Positions 1 to 8,936 of a stretch of 64,000 bases of DNA are shown here, piece after piece. The stretch is from Rhizobium cauense. Lineage in GTDB: Bacteria > Pseudomonadota > Alphaproteobacteria > Rhizobiales > Rhizobiaceae. Each line of letters starts with the position of its first letter. The first letter of the stretch is position 1. The position numbers and the translations under genes are program-made. The stretch covers positions 112,501-176,500 of the forward strand of contig NZ_JAEUAT010000013.1 of NCBI RefSeq assembly GCF_019511525.1, read 5' to 3'. The notes beneath the pieces are model-generated. The model was not told the origin of the DNA and ran no database searches. It saw nothing but the letters and a program-made list of their open reading frames with translations.

Positions 1-588
1 TGCCGCCAGCGTAGCGCTCATAGGTCGATGCACGTGACCGGACGAAATCGCCAGTGGCTTAAGGGAGCGCCGGGTCAAAAGTGCTGCTAGCTCCTCTCTT
101 CCCTGCGCGATCACGGCGTCCATCGGTGGAATCCCGCATGGCACGACGTGGTGGTGCGTGAAGAGGAGCGTTGACTGGGCTCCTGGCAAATCCAGCGCTT
201 GTTTCAGCCAGCCCAGATGTTGAGCGACGTCGCCAGCCGCCGTTCCAGACAGGGAAGTGTCTAGTCCCACCAGTCGAATTGCACCGAACTGGGCGCTGAA
301 ATGAATAGCGTCGCCATTATCGACCGCACCGTATCGGTTCGGGAACGCCGATTTAAGTGCACAACAATTGTCTGAATTCCCTGGCACCATTAAAACAGGA
401 CAATTCAACACGCTAAGACGAACCCCGATCTCAGCGTATCCCTCTGTCCATCCCTCCTCGATAAGGTCCCCAGACACCACAACCGCATCAGGCTTGACCT
501 CGGCAAGCCATGACACTGCGCGGACGAGCCTCGACATGTTTCCGTTGCCTGGCGCAGCGTGAACATCGGAAACCTGCGCGACGATCAT
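1..588 (-). CDS. Calcineurin-like phosphoesterase, CpdA/Icc type (partial)
   Basis: The reading frame starts at the ATG at 588 and runs off the left edge without a stop, giving 196 residues of a metallophosphoesterase. The family motifs appear in order: SDVH (residues 7-10), SGD (39-41), GNSDN (70-74, where many members have GNHD), THHH (144-147) and GHVHRP (184-189). These are the metal ligands of class III cyclic-nucleotide phosphodiesterases and related enzymes. The family hydrolyses phosphomono- or diesters in the cytoplasm. Whether this one acts on cAMP cannot be told from the sequence. The C-terminal part lies outside the window. Confidence 0.85.
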   Translation of the reverse strand, partial: MIVAQVSDVHAAPGNGNMSRLVRAVSWLAEVKPDAVVVSGDLIEEGWTEGYAEIGVRLSVLNCPVLMVPGNSDNCCALKSAFPNRYGAVDNGDAIHFSAQFGAIRLVGLDTSLSGTAAGDVAQHLGWLKQALDLPGAQSTLLFTHHHVVPCGIPPMDAVIAQGREELAALLTRRSLKPLAISSGHVHRPMSATLAA

Positions 589-798
589 GTTGCTGCTCCT
601 ATACTCGATGTTCCAGCATAGAGGCGAATACCGCTCTTCGGAAGACAAAGCAGAGCCTCCACTACCTTTGATGGGAGCGAAACGACCGTTTGCGACAATT
701 GGGTCTATGACCGCTTATGGCGCTTATGTTCCATGGCGGCCTTCGGGCCCGAAGCGGACGTTGGAGCGGAGCCCTGATCGCAAGGTAAATTGTACCCT

Positions 799-1464
799 TC
801 AATAGAAATGAACCCTCGACAGATCAATCTCATAGGGATCGATGAGAATGGGCTTTCCATTCTCTTTGTATATTTCAAGTTCTGATAGCTCTCCACCAGT
901 CACATGCAATGCGAGCCTCACGAGGGCCGCGATACCCAACATTCCCTTAGTTTCATCAATGACGTCGTCATAAAATCCTTCAACGGGAATACGGTCGTTC
1001 GGCCGCGAGGACGGAGCGTCACTGTCTTTAACCTCGGCGTACGGCCCTTGACTGCGAAGCTTTAGGCTGCTGCTAAAACCAATCCGCATAGCTTCCAGAG
1101 AATTGAGTTGTTCCAGGATTTCGGCTCTTCCCGGAAACTCTTGCCTGACCAAGTGCATAATAAGGGCACGCTCGGCAACACCGATTGGCCGCCACCTCCG
1201 AAGTGGTACGTCAACGTCCGTGGGTCGACTATTTGTCGCCGATGGAAGCCGCATCCATTCTATCACCTGTCTTGCTTCTGCCATGGCATCCTTGGCGCTC
1301 GCGAGGATGCCTGACGTACGTTCTCCGACCCAAGAGGGCGGGCTGTCATCCCATTCAGAGAGCACCTCTTCGACATATTCGTATTTCCCGTCAGAACGAG
1401 AATACACGCTGACACGCCGGGCGGAATCTTCTCGCACAACCCTCATAGTTAGTTCGCCGGGCAT
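799..1464 (-). CDS. DUF6984-like hypothetical protein
   Basis: A 221-residue cytoplasmic protein. The ATG at 1464 is chosen because a strong GGGGGAGG ribosome site lies 4 nt upstream; the frame stays open 35 codons further upstream but without a comparable site. The C-terminal half carries RPIGVAERALIMHLV and EFPGRAEILEQL, and ends with GELSELEIYKENGKPI, the pattern I associate with the uncharacterised DUF6984 family. The N-terminal 70 residues are charged and unrecognised. It lies upstream of a broken P-loop gene on its own strand in reverse order of transcription, so it could be the last gene of that set. Function unknown. Confidence 0.6.
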   Translation of the reverse strand: MPGELTMRVVREDSARRVSVYSRSDGKYEYVEEVLSEWDDSPPSWVGERTSGILASAKDAMAEARQVIEWMRLPSATNSRPTDVDVPLRRWRPIGVAERALIMHLVRQEFPGRAEILEQLNSLEAMRIGFSSSLKLRSQGPYAEVKDSDAPSSRPNDRIPVEGFYDDVIDETKGMLGIAALVRLALHVTGGELSELEIYKENGKPILIDPYEIDLSRVHFY

Positions 1465-1565
1465 GGGTCCTCCCCCTTTGGCTTCACCTGAATTGAAATT
1501 GGGAGGAGTGTCAACGTCCGCTTGTGGCGGCGCGAGGCGGAAGTCGGCCACTGGCCCCGAAGAAG

Positions 1566-2146
1566 TCATGGCACATCGTGGATAGGCCGACTGGCAAGTT
1601 GAAGAAGCGTATCCATTTCGCGATGGGAGCGCAGCACCGCTACAGGGACATTGGGGCCATACCGATCAATTTGCTTGATGAATTGTGGCGCGTATCTCTT
1701 CTCGAAATTCCAAATGTACGACAGGAACTCTCGATCAGGCAGGGGCTCAGGGCAGCCGTCCGCCATCGCTGGGCGGACTGACCCATAATAGCGAGAGACA
1801 CGCTTCAGCAGACCGATCAGTGCGGTACGTCTGGGCACCCGGACCCAGAGGACCAGCTCAGCGCACGGCAACCTGATGTCGAAAGAAGACGCGCCGCTGC
1901 CGTCCATGACCCATTTTTGCCCTGCACCAGATGCCTAATGATGTCTCTCTGTTCAGCTCGATCTCGTTCAACCCACCCCGGAAGCCATCGCACGTCCCGG
2001 TCGAGCGATAGAAATTGCAGGTGACGCAGCTCGGCGACCTTTACAGAGAACGTCGTCTTTCCTCCGCCCGAACATCCAATGACCAGGACGCGCTCGGCGG
2101 TCGCTAGGTGGCGTGCCGCTTCAGACAGAGAAACATATCGAGGCAT
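1566..2146 (-). pseudogene. P-loop kinase (FlaR/adenylate-kinase-like), frameshifted
   Basis: Two overlapping frames together make one small P-loop protein. The first starts at the ATG at 2146 and has GCSGGGKTT (Walker A) and WLPGWVERDRAEQ. It then goes out of frame at a run of five T on the plus strand (1914-1918). The second frame continues with WVMDGSGASSFDIRLP, the usual next block in this family, and the C-terminal FEKRYAPQF region, and stops at 1566. One extra A in the run would restore a protein of about 193 residues. This is either a real inactivating mutation or a homopolymer sequencing error. Related proteins are annotated as AAA ATPases or topology modulation proteins, with unknown substrate. 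Confidence 0.75.
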
Positions 2147-2234
2147 CCAATTGTCACTCGCTAATCGTTTTGCTGAACGGGGGTACCGATTACTTGTGTT
2201 GGCCCAGTGCCCGGTGAACCGTAACCTCCGCTTC

Positions 2235-2657
2235 CTACATGGCTTTGACGAATAGAAGACGCTCAACTGTTTCGGACTCTAGGGCAAAACCTTCGCGCCG
2301 ATAAAACCGATCCGCAGGGTTTGTTCGTAGGACGCTCAGCTTCGTCGACATCCCCCGTCGAGCCGCCTGAGCGACTTTCGTCTTCAAGACGCGTGCTCCA
2401 ATGCCTTTGCCTTGGAAAGCTGGAGCGATGTAGAGCTTCTCGATGAACAAGTGATCATCATTCCATGTCGTTGCGACACAACCGATTTGAAGTTCATCCT
2501 GCTCGATGACCTCGTGACCAAAAACGTCGAAATTTTCCTCGCTTGACGGCTGCCAGGCACCCCACAACGCTTCCGCGTACTGACGCATGCAGACCTCCTC
2601 TAGTTCGAGCAAGTATGGTGCGTCGGCTATAGAAGCAGGTCGAAGTACAATCTGCAT
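2235..2657 (-). CDS. GNAT-family N-acetyltransferase
   Basis: A 140-residue single-domain GNAT protein that transfers an acetyl group from acetyl-CoA to an amine. Visible landmarks are the N-terminal LRPASIADAPYLLELE helix, the beta-4 strand LFIEKLYIAPAF, the acetyl-CoA pyrophosphate loop QGKGIGARVL (the Q/RxxGxG/A signature), and NPADRFYRREGF near the C terminus, typical of beta-5/alpha-4. No ribosome site is convincing, but the ATG at 2657 fits the domain start exactly. It is followed on the same strand by the broken P-loop gene 88 nt downstream. Substrate cannot be inferred. Confidence 0.85.
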   Translation of the reverse strand: MQIVLRPASIADAPYLLELEEVCMRQYAEALWGAWQPSSEENFDVFGHEVIEQDELQIGCVATTWNDDHLFIEKLYIAPAFQGKGIGARVLKTKVAQAARRGMSTKLSVLRTNPADRFYRREGFALESETVERLLFVKAM

Positions 2658-3110
2658 GGCCGCTTTCTTTCCCTTGCGGTATCAAACACCTTGTCACGAG
2701 GTGGCGCTTCTGGAGGAGGTGCGTTGGAACCGCCAAAAGATAGCGCCTTCAAACTGCTCTTATAAGTTGCAGAATTGCATCACGCCGCGTTTTTGTGCTC
2801 GCGTAGATTTCATCGCGTTCCTAATTTTGCTACCGCTGTGGTTGAAGAGCATTGGCATCCAGAGGTTCGCTTTGCCTAAGTAAGTCCCGGTCTCAATCCA
2901 GTTTCACCCACACACGCGGCAACGCAGGTTTGCCGTTGTGTAGTTGTGTTCACGGGGTGGCGGCATGAGACCGGTTTGGCATCGTTTCATGTGCCATCTG
3001 CGGCCTTCGCCGCAAAAAGCTCTTCAGCCACCCCAGAAACGCCATACCGCGCCCGAACGGGCTCTCACGCATCCATCTTGGTGAACTTCCGAACGGAAGA
3101 CCAAGACAAT
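2658..3110. other. Intergenic stretch, no gene seen
   Basis: This is the divergent gap between the GNAT gene and the DUF1062 gene. It should hold both promoters, but I recognise no consensus elements, and the short open frames across it have no family resemblance. Confidence 0.4.
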
Positions 3111-3749
3111 ATGTGCAATATACTTCAGGTCCGCTGGACCATAATCCCTACAACAGCCCCGCAGCCTTGGCTCGTTTGCAGCGGTTGTGGAGGTCTCAAC
3201 GCCTTTCAATGCAGCAACAAGATCAGGCTCAATGCGAACGGTCGGAAGCTCGACGCGTGGCTCATTTATGAGTGCACGACGTGCGACAAGACGTGGAACC
3301 GTTCCATCTTCGAAAGGCGAAGTGTACGGGACATCGATCCCGCCACGCTCGAAGCGCTGCAATCAAACGATCCGAATTGGATTCAGGCGGCAGCCTTCAA
3401 CCTTGAAGCTCTGAAAAGAAAGTCTCAACGGATTGACGAGTTCGCGGACGTGGAGGTCACGAAGGAGGTGGTAGGGGACGCTCTCGGTTGGACAGATTTG
3501 GGGATAGAATTCTCGGTCCCGTTCCCGGTCAGTACACGCTTGGATCGCTTGCTCGCCTCCGAGCTTGCGTTTTCGCGTTCCCAGTTGTTAAACCGCCTCA
3601 AAAACGGATTGATCCACACGAACTCTGATAGCTCAGCCTTACTACGGCGGCGCGTGAGGGATGGTTGTCGTGTAATTCTAGATTTGTCTGATCTCGAAAA
3701 CAGGGGCATGGTCGGACACTGGGCGGCCGTTGCCAAGATTTCTGCCTGA
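3111..3749 (+). CDS. DUF1062 family protein (zinc ribbon plus S4-like domain)
   Basis: A 212-residue protein resembling the DUF1062 family. The ATG at 3111 is preceded by GGAAGA, and the frame upstream of it has no protein character. A treble-clef or zinc-ribbon pattern is visible: Cys23-Cys26 (CSGC) and Cys55-Cys58 (CTTC). The C-terminal third contains RLDRLLASELAFSRSQLLNR followed by KNGLIHTNS and VRDGCRVILDL, which has the look of an S4 RNA-binding fold. Metal and nucleic-acid binding are inferred from this architecture. A terminator hairpin follows 14 nt after the stop, so it is probably monocistronic. Confidence 0.7.
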   Translation: MCNILQVRWTIIPTTAPQPWLVCSGCGGLNAFQCSNKIRLNANGRKLDAWLIYECTTCDKTWNRSIFERRSVRDIDPATLEALQSNDPNWIQAAAFNLEALKRKSQRIDEFADVEVTKEVVGDALGWTDLGIEFSVPFPVSTRLDRLLASELAFSRSQLLNRLKNGLIHTNSDSSALLRRRVRDGCRVILDLSDLENRGMVGHWAAVAKISA

Positions 3750-3763
3750 TGAGACTGCGACGG

Positions 3764-3780
3764 AGGCCCGAGGCGGGCCT
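3764..3780 (+). terminator. Intrinsic terminator after the DUF1062 gene
   Basis: A 7-bp perfect stem (AGGCCCG / CGGGCCT) with a 3-nt loop is followed by TCGTTT. It sits 14 nt after the DUF1062 stop codon. Confidence 0.7.
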
Positions 3781-3854
3781 TCGTTTGCGCTTCACGCCCA
3801 CGCGACATTAGCGTCCGCTAGTTGGGCGGCCACTCGCTCAGCCAGTATTCCCCG

Positions 3855-3926
3855 TAGATTGCTATCTTGATAGCTCGACTGATTGCAGGCTTGATAGCTC
3901 GATGGATTGCAAACTGGATTTCAGTC
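3855..3926. repeat. 24-bp tandem repeat, three imperfect copies
   Basis: Units start at 3855, 3879 and 3903. Units 1 and 2 share ATTGC and the 12-base CTTGATAGCTCGA core. Unit 3 keeps ATTGCAAACTGGATT and then diverges. A 24-nt period keeps frame, so either strand reads as an alternating Ile/Ala-rich peptide, but no start site or family supports a protein here. Confidence 0.6.
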
Positions 3927-4437
3927 GAAAAAGGATGGCGTGCGTTGACGTTGGTGGGAACCACCACCAAGATACCCAGACTGTACAGCTCTAGAGGCGA
4001 CCAAGCGCCTGCCTCAGAGACGCTGCTATGCAAGGCGAATCTCCTCTGGCGGTTCCAACATCATAGATCAACGACGAAGCCGGGACGAAAGCCACCGAAG
4101 AAGCGTTCGCCGCCATATCCCCGAGGGTTACAAACCCGCCGCGCTCATCGAGATGCGTCAGCAGGGCGCGTTCCACGAGATCCGAGACGTCTTGTCGGCC
4201 GGTGTCAGCGAGATCGCCGAGGCGAAGCCGGACGCTTTCCAAACTTCGTGGAGCAGTAGACCCCGAATCCGGCACCCGCACGGTAGCCGCCGATCTAGGA
4301 TTCGCCCGATAGAGCCGCGCAACCTCCTCGAAGCTTCCTCCCCGATCAGGCCGCACCACTGATCCGATCACAGATGGCGGTCGGCCTGACCGACGGGACA
4401 AACGCCATCGCGGCTTTTGGCTCTGTTGCTGTGTCGA
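3927..4437. other. Region with no assignable gene
   Basis: Both strands are open for over 100 codons. The minus frame 4401-3991 would start at TTG without a ribosome site. A plus frame at about 4100-4260 reads naturally (ALIEMRQQGAFHEIRDVL) but has no start. It could be the remnant of a gene; I recognise no family. Confidence 0.35.
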
Positions 4438-5364
4438 CTATTCTTCTGCAGAGAGACTAACTAGCCTCTTGCGGAGGTCGGCCGAGAGGAGCCGTCCATC
4501 GTACGTCGTGGTAATCCGTGTCGCCTTGGCATCCGAATTCAATTCAATCGCAGTGATCCCACGCATTTCCTTCCCACGCCATTCGAAGCCGCCTCCGGCC
4601 TTGCCGCCAACCACATGTAAAAGCGTCGAGCCCGCTCCAAAGGGAGCCGACTTAACGATGCGACCAAGATATCGGGTCACGGCATCGCGGCCGACGACGC
4701 GGGTCCGGAGTGCCTCATCCTCGTACACCACGTCATATGAAAGCAAGTCCGCAAGATGTCCGAAATCGCCGCTTGAGACGGCCGCGTGGTAGCCCGCTGC
4801 GGCCTTACCGATTTCAGGTGACGCGTTATTTCTGATGCCGCTCTCCTTGAAGTCCGTAGGAAATTTGGCCTCCGGCGTGCGGACTGCCCGATAGATGTCA
4901 GTGGGAAAGCCAGTGCTATCCCAGTAGTCCACCCATCGGATGATCTTGCCATCCTTGAAATCAACTGCACCAATCAGGCGGATTTCGCCGCCGAACAACT
5001 CTGGTGTGTCAACGAAGGCGACGATCGCACTGTTAGGACCTCCAATCACCCTGACGGGATAAGACTTCCCGGAACCCCACTTTGGCATCGCCTCGGCAAA
5101 AACTGACTTCAGGCTATCGTAGCTGTCCAGCGGCCACCCGAGAACCGCGTCGGTGTAGGTTAACAGTTGCGGGGAGAAGAACCCCATGGTCGCCTCAACG
5201 TCATGCCGGCTCTTTGCATCAAAATAGGCATTGAAGAGCCTTGCTGTTTCCGGCGCGGCGGCGACCGTGTCAGCTTTCGTCGGAAAGGCGGCCGAACCAG
5301 CGAATGTCGGCACTAGGAGAAACGACAATGCCGCGATTGTCGAAAAGGGAGATGACTTAATCAT
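4438..5364 (-). CDS. Exported protein with two NTF2/SnoaL-like domains
   Basis: A 308-residue protein with an N-terminal signal peptide (hydrophobic stretch at residues 8-24, probable cleavage after AGSAA). Two NTF2-fold repeats follow. The first, about residues 40-155, has ARLFNAYFDAKSRHDVEATMGFF and ends in DGKIIRWVDYWD. The second, about 185-300, has GYHAAVSSGDFGHLADLLSYDVVYEDE and repeats the cone-shaped fold pattern. Such domains bind or isomerise small hydrophobic ligands. Here the location is predicted to be periplasmic, and no catalytic residue can be named. Ligand unknown. Confidence 0.7.
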   Translation of the reverse strand: MIKSSPFSTIAALSFLLVPTFAGSAAFPTKADTVAAAPETARLFNAYFDAKSRHDVEATMGFFSPQLLTYTDAVLGWPLDSYDSLKSVFAEAMPKWGSGKSYPVRVIGGPNSAIVAFVDTPELFGGEIRLIGAVDFKDGKIIRWVDYWDSTGFPTDIYRAVRTPEAKFPTDFKESGIRNNASPEIGKAAAGYHAAVSSGDFGHLADLLSYDVVYEDEALRTRVVGRDAVTRYLGRIVKSAPFGAGSTLLHVVGGKAGGGFEWRGKEMRGITAIELNSDAKATRITTTYDGRLLSADLRKRLVSLSAEE

Positions 5365-6386
5365 ACGATTTTCCTTAGGGCGTGGTCCGCACCTTGGATT
5401 GGAGAAACGGCTCTTTGCCCGCCAGGCCGACCATCAGAGGTCGTCCGGCGATTCCACCCAAGTCTCTTCGCTATAATCGTCGTTGGAGCGTTTCCTCAGG
5501 TCGCATCGTCCTAGTCTCTGGCGCGGTCGTCCAAAACCAGAGTTGTGGCGGTTTCAACACTCTGGTCGTACCTTGTGCGCACTCGCAGAGTGCCGATCAG
5601 TAGACGCCCAGATGCTTTTCAGGTCGCCTCGGGACCGTCTTGGAACAAGCGTTCAGAGGCGCGTACCTATCAGGCACATCCTATCCGATACGCCGCCATT
5701 GAACTTCGTCATCGCATCAACGAAGACGGGTTCCGGATTGTTGACATACGGCATCGCAGGTAGCTCCGCCCGGAACGGCAGAGACGGTCGATGACTATAT
5801 GGGATCTGCGGTTTGTCCGTCTGAATCCTGATCCAAGAGAGTCGACATATACAAGGGCGACAGGAGCGCGGTTGCCCCTCTCCTATCGACGGAGTTTTCA
5901 TCGGTAGATCGTGTTACGTGTCGACACCCATCATCCTGCTCCCTGTTCGTCCTCAGCTAGAGCCAGTTTGCACTGTTGGGATCAACGTGGTGTCCCTCGA
6001 ACGAAAGCCTGCTCGGACTTAATTCTTGCGCGCGACCATGCGCGAAGCAAGTGTCCCGTCCGTACTGGTGGGTTCAAGGCGAGGCCGCGTGCCGCCGGGC
6101 TACTATTCAAGTCCTTTGAAGACGTACGCGCGCTTGTAGGTCGCAGCCCCGTTCCCGATGACTTTCCGCGCCGGGCATCAATGTTGTCCTCTGGGATAAT
6201 CGTTCCGACCTGAAAGTTCAGGCTCGCTGTCCTATGGTCTGGTATCAAGGGGCCGCACTCCAGCGATATCGTGAGCTTACCTTGCAGGTTTCCGGTTTGG
6301 CCCCCTATCGAAGCGTAACCGGCTGCCGCCCCGTACCGCTCTACAAGGCAACCTCGCAACCAGTTCACTCGTGACGGGAGGAAAGC
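5365..6386. other. About 1 kb without a recognisable gene
   Basis: Lies between the divergent NTF2-like gene and cydA. Open frames are short, mutually overlapping and unlike known proteins. No FNR/FixK-type TTGAT-N4-ATCAA box is visible in front of cydA. The last 15 nt supply the GGGAGGA ribosome site of cydA. Confidence 0.4.
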
Positions 6387-7793
6387 ATGGAAATGACAGC
6401 GCTTTTTCTCTCGCGTCTGCAATTCGCCTTTACCATCTCCTTCCACATCATCTTCCCCGCGTTCACGGTGGGTCTTGCGGCTTGGCTTACCTTCCTGGAG
6501 GCGCTCAGCCTTTGGACCGGGCGACCGCTGTATCGGCGTCTCTTCGATTTCTGGCTGAAGATTTTCGCGGTAGCCTTCGGTCTGGGTGTCGTAACCGGCA
6601 TCGTAATGGCCTTTCAGTTCGGTACAAACTGGAGCGAACTCTCGTTGCGCACGGGCCCGATACAAGGTCCACTCCTAGGCTACGAAAGCTTCACCGCATT
6701 CGCCCTCGAGGCCAGCTTCTTCGGCGTGATGATGTTCGGACGCTCCCGAGTTCCGCGGTGGCTGTATTTGTTTGCCTGTGCAATGGTGACGCTGGGCACC
6801 AGCCTGTCTTCGTTCTGGATCATGGTCAATAACTCATGGATGCAATGGCCCGTCGGGTACGAGATCGACGCCAGCGGGACTTTTGTGCCCACGGACTGGT
6901 GGGCAATAGTGTTCAGCCCCGTAGCGTGGGTCCGGTTCCCGCATATGATCCTCGCAGCGTACCTAACCACGTCATTTTGTGTCGCTGCGACAGGTGCGTG
7001 GTATCTGATCGACCGAAGACTCCGGGTCGAGGGCGTGGCAATGGTCAGGCTGGGCTTGGGCATGGCCGCGATATTGGTCCCGGTCCAGCTCTTCTTCGGT
7101 CATCTCACTGGCGATTATGTTCATGACAAGCAGCCTGCGAAGTTCGCGGCAATTGAAGGGCGTTGGAACAATGAGAAGCCTGCGTCCGAGATCTTGATAG
7201 CGCTTCCGGACGAAGCCGCCGAGAAGAACAGGTATGAGATTTCGATCCCCTACCTCGGCAGTATTATTGGTTCGATGAGCCTCACTGCGGAAGAAGTTGG
7301 GCTGAAGTCCTTCCCGGTGGACGAACGCCCTCCAGTTTTGATCCCCTTCTTTGCCTTCCGCATCATGGTTGGTTGCGGCCTCCTGATGCTCGCACTCGCT
7401 TGGTATGGGACCTGGCTTGGCTTCGAGGGGAAGCTGCCTGACCGCCGATGGTTGAACTGGTGCGTATTTCTGAGTTTTCCGCTTGGATTCATCGCAACGT
7501 TGACCGGGTGGTTCACAGCGGAAGTTGGTAGGCAGCCGTGGGCCGTATACGGAGTGCTGCGTACTGCCGATGCCGTCACGCCGTCACTCACGGTGGAGCA
7601 GGTCGCAATCAGTTTCATCGCGTTCGGTGTCATCTACACTTCGATAGCCGTCGCGGGAATCGTCTACCTATATCGCATGCTTCGAGCGGGCCCCGAGGAA
7701 ACAGTCCACGAGATCGGTGAAGGGGCAAATCCCAAGCGTCCCCTGGCTGTACCTGGTGGAAGTCCTGGCACACCACGCGATTTCACGGAGTAG
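6387..7793 (+). CDS. cydA: Cytochrome bd-type quinol oxidase subunit I (CIO type)
   Basis: A 468-residue membrane protein with about nine transmembrane helices. It oxidises ubiquinol and carries hemes b558, b595 and d. The heme-ligand His is at residue 20 (TISFHIIFPAF), a second conserved His is near 185 (RFPHMILAAY), and the signature GWFTAEVGRQPW is near 373-384. The periplasmic quinol loop (KQPAKFAAIEG onward) is short, as in the cyanide-insensitive CioA group rather than the long E. coli form. The ATG at 6387 follows GGGAGGA closely. cydB follows directly, so the two form an operon. Role: high-affinity, protonmotive oxygen reduction and tolerance of respiratory poisons. Confidence 0.95.
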   Translation: MEMTALFLSRLQFAFTISFHIIFPAFTVGLAAWLTFLEALSLWTGRPLYRRLFDFWLKIFAVAFGLGVVTGIVMAFQFGTNWSELSLRTGPIQGPLLGYESFTAFALEASFFGVMMFGRSRVPRWLYLFACAMVTLGTSLSSFWIMVNNSWMQWPVGYEIDASGTFVPTDWWAIVFSPVAWVRFPHMILAAYLTTSFCVAATGAWYLIDRRLRVEGVAMVRLGLGMAAILVPVQLFFGHLTGDYVHDKQPAKFAAIEGRWNNEKPASEILIALPDEAAEKNRYEISIPYLGSIIGSMSLTAEEVGLKSFPVDERPPVLIPFFAFRIMVGCGLLMLALAWYGTWLGFEGKLPDRRWLNWCVFLSFPLGFIATLTGWFTAEVGRQPWAVYGVLRTADAVTPSLTVEQVAISFIAFGVIYTSIAVAGIVYLYRMLRAGPEETVHEIGEGANPKRPLAVPGGSPGTPRDFTE

Positions 7794-7798
7794 TGGAC

Positions 7799-8782
7799 AT
7801 GATTGAGTTCTGGACCGCGAGTCTTGGGCTGACCCTGGCGCTGTATGTTATTCTCGACGGGTTCGATTTGGGCGTCGGAATTTTGTTCTCCACGACTCGA
7901 ACTGAAGATACGAAGCGGCACATGCTCAATTCGATCGCGCCGATATGGGACGGCAACGAAACATGGCTGATTCTTACCGCGTCGATATTGTTCGGTGCGT
8001 TTCCAGTCGTCTATTCGCTAGTGCTCAGTGCGTTCTACCTGCCGATCATCATTCTGCTTGCAGCACTTATCTTTCGCGGCGTCGCGTTCGAATTCCGAGA
8101 GAAGAGCAGGAGCAAACAATGGCTGTGGGACGCTGGATTTTGTATCGGCTCCTTCATTGCCAGCTTCGTTCAGGGAGCCGCGCTAGGGGCCATCGTCGAG
8201 GGAATTCCGAACATCGACGGACGCTTCACTGGCACCGCATTTGGCTGGCTCACCCCGTTTTCGTTCCTCTGCGGATTTGGGCTGTGCCTGGGCTACAGCC
8301 TGCTAGGCGCCAGTTGGTTGGTGAAGAAGTGCGAGGGCGAAGTCCGAGAGAGGGGATATCAGTTGATTCCGCAGCTCCTCGCCGGAGTGCTGGCTTTTCT
8401 TGCGATCGCGTTCGTAGTGTCGCTTGCGATGAAGCTGCCGGTGATGAACCGTTGGCTCGAACGTCCGGGACTCGGGGCATTCCCATTGATTGGAGTCGTG
8501 GGGTGTGCGGTGATTATGGAGGGCGTAAGATCGCGGCGGGATGGCTGGCCGTTCTCGGGTGCAGTACTCCTGTTCCTCTCGGCATTCGGAACTCTCGCTG
8601 TCTCCTTCCTTCCCTATATGGTTCCCTTCACGATCACGATCGAGCAGGCCGCTGCGCCGCATTCCAGCTTGTCATTTATGTTCTGGGGCGCCGGCCTGTT
8701 CGTCTTGCCGTTGACGCTCATCTACACGATCGTGGTCTACTGGCTCTTCAAGGGCAAGAGCCATTCGGGCAGCTATCACTAA
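7799..8782 (+). CDS. cydB: Cytochrome bd-type quinol oxidase subunit II
   Basis: A 327-residue, eight- to nine-helix partner of CydA. N-terminal landmarks are FWTASLGLTLALYVILDGFDLGVGIL and APIWDGNETWLI, diagnostic for CydB. I start it at the ATG at 7799, 8 nt after GGAG. A GTG at 7793 overlapping the cydA stop is an alternative that adds two residues. No small CydX-like frame follows and no cydCD transporter genes are in the window, so heme insertion must rely on genes elsewhere. Confidence 0.95.
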   Translation: MIEFWTASLGLTLALYVILDGFDLGVGILFSTTRTEDTKRHMLNSIAPIWDGNETWLILTASILFGAFPVVYSLVLSAFYLPIIILLAALIFRGVAFEFREKSRSKQWLWDAGFCIGSFIASFVQGAALGAIVEGIPNIDGRFTGTAFGWLTPFSFLCGFGLCLGYSLLGASWLVKKCEGEVRERGYQLIPQLLAGVLAFLAIAFVVSLAMKLPVMNRWLERPGLGAFPLIGVVGCAVIMEGVRSRRDGWPFSGAVLLFLSAFGTLAVSFLPYMVPFTITIEQAAAPHSSLSFMFWGAGLFVLPLTLIYTIVVYWLFKGKSHSGSYH

Positions 8783-8936
8783 TCGGTGACAGATCGATCT
8801 GCTAGTTCTTGGCAGAGAAGCCGCGACCGCACAGGTGCGGAGAATGAACGCATCGCATCTCAACGACTCAATTTCGGAGCAAACACGCCTTCTCAGGAAA
8901 TCCCATCTGTCGCGCGTCCCTCCACAACGGTGGCCA

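Noticed and set aside
3991..4401. Possible 136-residue minus-strand protein
   Set aside because: It would need a TTG start without a ribosome site and resembles nothing; kept only as a note on the region.
5982..6665. Minus-strand frame running into cydA
   Set aside because: It overlaps the start of cydA by 280 bp and has unstructured, charged composition.
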